Shown one piece after another: positions 23,141-27,223 of a stretch of 27,223 bases of DNA. The translations under genes and the position numbers were made by a program. Position 1 is the stretch's first letter, and the number at the start of each line of letters is the position of its first letter. The stretch is taken from NCBI GenBank assembly GCA_934646965.1, contig CAKUEZ010000018.1:1-27223 (forward strand), written 5' to 3'. The notes beneath the pieces are model-generated. The model did not search any database and was not told the DNA's origin. It saw nothing but the letters and a program-made list of their open reading frames with translations. The stretch is from an uncultured Collinsella sp. Its GTDB lineage: Bacteria; Actinomycetota; Coriobacteriia; Coriobacteriales; Coriobacteriaceae.

Positions 23141-24913
23141 ATGTTTAGAAGATTTCTTTCCTACTACAAGCCCCAGATGGGGCTTTTTGTTGCTGATACT
23201 GTTTGCGCTCTGGTGCTCGCCGCCATTGACCTGGCGTTTCCTATTATTCTGCGCAATTTGACCGGCGGGTTGTTTACCCAGGGTCAGGCTGCCATTATGC
23301 AGGCACTCGGCATGATTGCGGTGGGCTTGGTGCTGATGTATGCCATCCGTTGCGCCTGCCGCTACTTTGTGAGCTACTGGGGGCACGTGATGGGTGCGCG
23401 CATGGAGTCCAAGATGCGCGAGGACCTGTTCGATCAGTACGAGCGCTTTAGCTTTGCATACTTCGACCGCAACAGCTCGGGCGATATGATGAGCCGCGTG
23501 GTTAACGACCTGTTCGATATCTGCGAGGCGGCGCATCACGTACCCGAATGGATCATCATCTGCGGCATCGAAATCATCGGCTCGTTTGTGATTCTCTTTA
23601 CTATTGCCCCAGTGCTGGCACTTGCCATGGCCGTGGTGACGGCGATGTTCGCGGTCGTCATGTTTTGGCAGAATATGCGCATGCGCGAGGTCTTTAGCGA
23701 TAACCGCAAAAAGATCAGCGGCATCAATGCGCAGCTTCAGGATTCGCTGGCGGGCATGCGCGTAGTCAAGAGCTTCGCGAATGAGGAGACCGAGCGCTCT
23801 AAGTTTCGCGCCTCCAACAATCGCTATCTTTCCTCCAAAGAGAACATGTACCACGCCATGGGCGTCTATACCGCGACGTATGGCCTGCTCTCGGGCGTGC
23901 TTTACGTGATTGTGGTGCTGCTCGGCGGTTGGCTGGTGGCTCAAGGTCAGCTGCAGGCAGTCGATATGGCGACGTTTGCGCTCTATATTTCGCTGTTCTG
24001 CACCCCGCTCGAGACGCTTGTGAACTCGGCCGAGATGTATCAGAAGGCCATCGCCGGCTTTAAACGCATGGACGAGGTGCTCTCGACTGCCCCGGATATC
24101 CAGGACAAGCCGGACGCTACGGACCTGCAGGTGACCGCCGGCGCCGTGGAGTATCGCGACGTTTGCTTTAACTACGAGGATGTCGAGCTGGGCGAGGGCG
24201 ATGCCGACGAGCGTCCCGTTATCGACCATATGGATCTGTCCATCAAGCCCGGACAGACCATTGCCCTGGTCGGCCCCTCGGGCGGCGGCAAGTCCACGAC
24301 GTGTTCGCTGCTGCCGCGCTTTTATGACGTGGCTGCCGGATCCATCAGCATCGACGGCCAGGACGTGCGCGACGTGACGCAGCAGAGCCTGCGCCGCGCC
24401 ATCGGCCTGGTGCAACAGGATGTCTATCTGTTCGACGGCACGATTGGCGAGAATATCGCGTACGGCAAGCCGGGTGCCACGGCAGAAGAGATCGCCGAGG
24501 CCGCTCGTCGTGCCAACATCGATACCTTTATCGAGTCGCTGCCGCAGGGCTATGACACCGTGGTGGGCGAGCGCGGCAGCCGCCTTTCGGGCGGACAGAA
24601 GCAGCGCGTCGCCATCGCGCGCGTGTTCCTCAAGAACCCCAAGATCCTGATCTTGGATGAGGCGACGAGTGCTTTGGATAACGAGAGCGAGGAGGCGGTC
24701 CAGGAGTCGCTTGAGCGCCTGGCGCACGGCCGCACCACGATTATCATCGCCCATCGCCTCTCGACCATTAAACATGCCGACGAGATTGCGACCGTCGAGC
24801 ATGGTCGCGTTGTGGAACGTGGCACGCATGAGCAGCTTCTCGCCCGCGGCGGCACCTATGCCCGTTACTATCGAATGCAGTTCGAAGGTGCGCGTGCGCA
24901 CGAGCTCGACTAA
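23141..24913 (+). CDS. ABC exporter, fused membrane and ATPase domains
   Basis: This 590-residue half-transporter of the MsbA/MDR type has six membrane helices in the first 320 residues, with coupling-helix text such as FSFAYFDRNSSGDMMSRVVND. The ATPase domain has Walker A GPSGGGKST (K384), Q-loop VQQDVYLFDG, signature LSGGQ (482-486), Walker B ILILDEAT (D506, E507) and H-loop AHRLST. It probably works as a homodimer; the substrate is unknown. ATG 23141 is chosen for GAGGA (23132-23136) and because the preceding in-frame 27 codons are not family-like and run into palindromic DNA. The next gene starts 19 nt after the stop. Confidence 0.92.
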   Translation: MFRRFLSYYKPQMGLFVADTVCALVLAAIDLAFPIILRNLTGGLFTQGQAAIMQALGMIAVGLVLMYAIRCACRYFVSYWGHVMGARMESKMREDLFDQYERFSFAYFDRNSSGDMMSRVVNDLFDICEAAHHVPEWIIICGIEIIGSFVILFTIAPVLALAMAVVTAMFAVVMFWQNMRMREVFSDNRKKISGINAQLQDSLAGMRVVKSFANEETERSKFRASNNRYLSSKENMYHAMGVYTATYGLLSGVLYVIVVLLGGWLVAQGQLQAVDMATFALYISLFCTPLETLVNSAEMYQKAIAGFKRMDEVLSTAPDIQDKPDATDLQVTAGAVEYRDVCFNYEDVELGEGDADERPVIDHMDLSIKPGQTIALVGPSGGGKSTTCSLLPRFYDVAAGSISIDGQDVRDVTQQSLRRAIGLVQQDVYLFDGTIGENIAYGKPGATAEEIAEAARRANIDTFIESLPQGYDTVVGERGSRLSGGQKQRVAIARVFLKNPKILILDEATSALDNESEEAVQESLERLAHGRTTIIIAHRLSTIKHADEIATVEHGRVVERGTHEQLLARGGTYARYYRMQFEGARAHELD

Positions 24914-24932
24914 TTGATATGACAGGATGTTT

Positions 24933-25892
24933 ATGGCTGACAAGAACCCTTTGACTCCGGAAGAAGTGACGGAGTTATTCTCCGAAATCGACGCATCCGG
25001 CGTCTTGGATCCTACGCTCGCCAAAAAGCGTACCGAGCGCATGCGCGAGAAGGAAGCCGCGGTCAAGCGCGGTGACAAGGCGGCGCTGGCACAGCTGCGT
25101 AGCGAGGACCGCGCGAGTCAGGCCAAGCATATCGACCCGTTGTCCGAGGATGACCCTTCGGGTTCGCAGGTGAGCCATACCATTACGAAGACCGCCATGG
25201 CCGTGGTCATTACCATCTTGGTGCTGATCGTGGGCATGCAAATCGGTTACGGTGTGATGCGCCGTCTGAACACCGCAAACCTCTCCGAGAGCGTTTCGGT
25301 GGATACCGTTTCCACGGCACTGAAGGGCGGCCTTGAGTGGGGCAACGGCTTTACGCAGTTCCCGCTCGACTTTACCGTCGACGAGGCCGACGAGCGAACG
25401 GGCACGGTAGAGGTGACGGTGCTGGATACGTCGTCTGCCAACGAGCTTGAGCTGCTGTCCAACGGTCAGATTCAAGCCGCGGCGCTCGCGACCAATGCGC
25501 TGCTCAATGATAAAATCGACCGCGTGGTGTATAACGTGCACGCCTATATCGATGAGGACAGCAACATTCAGCACGATTCCTTCTTTGGCATGTTTCCCGC
25601 TCAAGGCCATCAGAGCGCCATTCTGACGTTCGTGTGGACCAAGAGCTCCTCGAACGCTACGAGCATCGACTGGAAGATGCGTATCGTGAGCATGGACGAT
25701 ACGATTGCTGAGCGCATTCAAAAGCAGGTGAACTCGGTGTCGTCGCTGATCGAGGACCCGGCGGTGAGCCAGACTAAGATTACGGAAGAGAAGGCCGAGC
25801 GCGATCTGGAGCATCGCCTGCACGGCCGCGAGATCTTCCGCGGCGGCAAGCCCGACCGCATGCCGTCCGATCTGCTGGAGCAGGACAAATAA
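24933..25892 (+). CDS. Membrane-anchored protein of unknown function
   Basis: This 319-residue protein has a charged cytoplasmic N-terminal region (1-80, rich in Lys/Glu/Arg). A single transmembrane helix follows at about 86-108 (AVVITILVLIVGMQIGYGVM), then an extracytoplasmic domain of about 200 residues with no recognised motif. The C-terminal end (about 265-319) is highly charged. I do not recognise the family. ATG 24933 has CAGGA at 5 nt; the in-frame ATG 24927 overlaps that site. The 19-nt gap to the ABC transporter suggests it is co-transcribed, and it could be an accessory part of that exporter, but this is inference. It ends at a strong terminator. Confidence 0.75.
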   Translation: MADKNPLTPEEVTELFSEIDASGVLDPTLAKKRTERMREKEAAVKRGDKAALAQLRSEDRASQAKHIDPLSEDDPSGSQVSHTITKTAMAVVITILVLIVGMQIGYGVMRRLNTANLSESVSVDTVSTALKGGLEWGNGFTQFPLDFTVDEADERTGTVEVTVLDTSSANELELLSNGQIQAAALATNALLNDKIDRVVYNVHAYIDEDSNIQHDSFFGMFPAQGHQSAILTFVWTKSSSNATSIDWKMRIVSMDDTIAERIQKQVNSVSSLIEDPAVSQTKITEEKAERDLEHRLHGREIFRGGKPDRMPSDLLEQDK

Positions 25893-25900
25893 AGCAAAGT

Positions 25901-25940
25901 CACCCCGCGTGAGCCGCCAGCCCACACGGGGTGATTTTTC
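25901..25940 (+). terminator. Terminator after the ABC transporter unit
   Basis: The stem TCACCCCGCGTG / CACACGGGGTGA (25901-25912, 25924-25935; one mismatch) is followed by a T5 run. It lies 8 nt after the stop. Confidence 0.9.
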
Positions 25941-26035
25941 ATCCCCGTCCCAGAAAAATCATTATGCATAGAAAGTCATAATTATCATTTCGTAAACATT
26001 TCGATGAAATTAACGCCATGGCACATACTTGCGGT

Positions 26036-26041
26036 TACAAT
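26036..26041 (+). promoter_or_regulatory. Possible carA -10 box
   Basis: TACAAT matches 5/6 of the -10 consensus and lies 59 bases before carA's start codon. The best -35 candidate, TTAACG at 26010-26015, is 20 bp upstream, which is long. A start near 26048 would give a leader just long enough for the PyrR-type hairpin. Confidence 0.4.
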
Positions 26042-26061
26042 ACCGCGAGGCCTAACTACCA

Positions 26062-26095
26062 ACCTTTAAGCCGGTCCAGAGAGACCGGGAAGGAG
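26062..26095 (+). promoter_or_regulatory. PyrR-binding loop overlapping the carA ribosome site
   Basis: The stem CCGGTC / GACCGG (26071-26076, 26083-26088) presents the loop CAGAGA, preceded by CCTTTAAG. Together they match the PyrR recognition pattern known from Bacillus pyr leaders (CTTTAA, then GTCCAGAGAG). The AGGAG ribosome site (26091-26095) begins 2 nt after the stem. No terminator lies between stem and start, so PyrR with UMP/UTP would most simply block translation. Confidence 0.7.
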
Positions 26096-26099
26096 CATT

Positions 26100-27223
26100 A
26101 TGGCGAACAACCATACTGCGGGCGCTGCTGCCCGCACCATCGCGCCCAGCGAGCTTTGCCAGCGTATGCTGGCCAAAACCAGCAAGGGCACCTGCGGTCC
26201 CTGCATCCTGTACCTTGAGGATGGGACCATTTTTTATGGACGTGCATGCGGCGCCGAGGGCACCGCGACCGGCGAAGTCTGTTTCAACACCTCGCTCGAG
26301 GGCTACTTTGAGGTCATGACCGACCCGAGCTATGCCGGCCAAATCGTAACCATGACCTATCCGCAGATCGGCAACTACGGCATCGACGAGACCGACGTCC
26401 AGTCGGCCTTCCCCGGCGACGCCGCTCGTCCCGCGAGCGCTCCGGCCATGCGCGGCATGATCGTTCGCGACATGTGCGCCACGCCTTCCAACTGGCGCTC
26501 GGCTGTCAGCGTGCCGGAGTATCTGCGTGCCCACGGCATCGTCGCCATCGAGGGCGTCGATACCCGCGCCCTGGTGCGCCACCTGCGCGACAACGGTTCC
26601 AAGATGGGCATTATCTCGACCGAGATCTTCGACGTCGATGAGCTTGCCGAGCGTTTGGCCGCAGCACCCACGCTGGTGGGCGAGAACCTGGTCAAGACCG
26701 TGAGCTGCCCCGAGCCTCACGAGTTTGCAGCTGCCGACCTGCCCGCCACGCATGACTTTGCGCTCGCGGAAGCCGCTCCTGCCCGCCACAAGGTGGTCGC
26801 TTACGACTGCGGCGTGAAGCGCGGCATTCTGGAGGGCCTCGTCCGCGCCGGCTGCGACCTCACCGTCGTGCCGTGGGACACGCCCGCGAGTGAGGTCCTC
26901 GACATGAATCCCGATGGCGTCTTTTTGTCCAACGGCCCCGGCGACCCCGATGCTGTGGTGGAGACCTACGAGCAGGTGCAGCAGCTGATCGGCAAGGTGC
27001 CGGTCTTTGGCATTTGCCTGGGTCACCAAATGATCAGCCTGGCCTGCGGTGCCCAGATGGAAAAGCTTAAGTTCGGTCACCGCGGTGGCAACCAGCCGGT
27101 TATGAACCTGGTGAGCCGTCGCGTGGAGATTACCGCGCAAAACCACGGCTTTGGCCTGCTGTTCCCCAGCTTGGGCAAGCTGATTCCCGAGCTTTCCGGC
27201 GGCGAGACCGAGCATGCGGCCGA
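26100..27223 (+). CDS. carA: Carbamoyl-phosphate synthase small (glutaminase) subunit, 3' end cut
   Basis: The first 374 codons of CarA are visible and the frame is still open at the window end. CarA releases ammonia from glutamine for CarB to make carbamoyl phosphate for pyrimidines and arginine. The N-terminal domain has the family text LEDGTIFYGRACGAEGTATGEVCFNTSLEGY, here quoted only as a landmark around residues 39-69 (LEDGTIFYG, FNTSLEGY). The GATase domain has YDCGVKRGILEGL, SNGPGDP and the nucleophile elbow G-I-C306-L-G-H-Q, with AQNHGF further on. ATG 26100 has AGGAG at 4 nt. The upstream PyrR-type hairpin suggests repression by pyrimidines. carB is expected just beyond the window. 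Confidence 0.96.
   Translation, partial: MANNHTAGAAARTIAPSELCQRMLAKTSKGTCGPCILYLEDGTIFYGRACGAEGTATGEVCFNTSLEGYFEVMTDPSYAGQIVTMTYPQIGNYGIDETDVQSAFPGDAARPASAPAMRGMIVRDMCATPSNWRSAVSVPEYLRAHGIVAIEGVDTRALVRHLRDNGSKMGIISTEIFDVDELAERLAAAPTLVGENLVKTVSCPEPHEFAAADLPATHDFALAEAAPARHKVVAYDCGVKRGILEGLVRAGCDLTVVPWDTPASEVLDMNPDGVFLSNGPGDPDAVVETYEQVQQLIGKVPVFGICLGHQMISLACGAQMEKLKFGHRGGNQPVMNLVSRRVEITAQNHGFGLLFPSLGKLIPELSGGETEHAA

Noticed and set aside
23120..25078. 652-codon minus-strand open frame
   Set aside because: It is antisense of the ABC exporter, whose ATPase motifs are complete on the plus strand.

Overview
The window looks like chromosomal DNA from a G+C-rich Gram-positive of the class Coriobacteriia, most likely Collinsella or a close relative. 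That placement is an inference from protein style, strong G/C-ending codon use in the housekeeping genes, the zinc-type ribosomal protein S18 and the gene order. It is not a database result.

Layout. Positions 1-530 hold a tRNA-Ile / tRNA-Ala / tRNA-Ile cluster with a good sigma70-type promoter and hairpins. Positions 664-3990 hold a bifunctional-nuclease-domain protein, two uncharacterised small proteins and the ribosome-associated GTPase TypA/BipA. Positions 4415-11605 are an accessory, A+T-richer surface-pilus locus. Its first gene is a large tip adhesin split by a one-base frameshift, followed by two paralogous sortase-anchored pilins. No sortase gene is present. Related 29-bp palindromes lie just outside both ends. 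Positions 11758-14912 carry three minus-strand genes: a secreted/membrane protein with a bactofilin-like repeat region, a TRIC/UPF0126 (YicG-like) membrane channel, and a protein with a PD-(D/E)XK (DUF559-like) C-terminus. The last is bracketed by two inverted copies of a 53-bp palindromic element. Positions 15128-15560 contain three adjacent perfect hairpins, a 27-nt copy of a tRNA-Ser 3' end, and two minus-strand tRNA-Ser genes.

From 16065 the window is conserved core genome on the plus strand: rpsF-ssb-rpsR-rplI (ribosome and single-strand DNA binding), dnaB (replicative helicase), purA and purD (purine synthesis), a NUDIX hydrolase, an ABC exporter, a membrane-anchored protein of unknown function, and carA (pyrimidine/arginine synthesis), cut by the window end. 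The carA leader carries a recognisable PyrR-binding hairpin directly against the ribosome binding site, which suggests translational control by uridine nucleotides. The rpsF leader carries a hairpin where an S6:S18 autoregulatory element would be expected.

The most unusual material is in the accessory part: homopolymer tracts (G4 at the tip-adhesin break, C10 before the last pilin) that could switch or tune pilus expression, intragenic mosaic base composition in the middle pilin, two different families of palindromic repeats bracketing accessory genes, and the inverted tRNA-Ser fragment.
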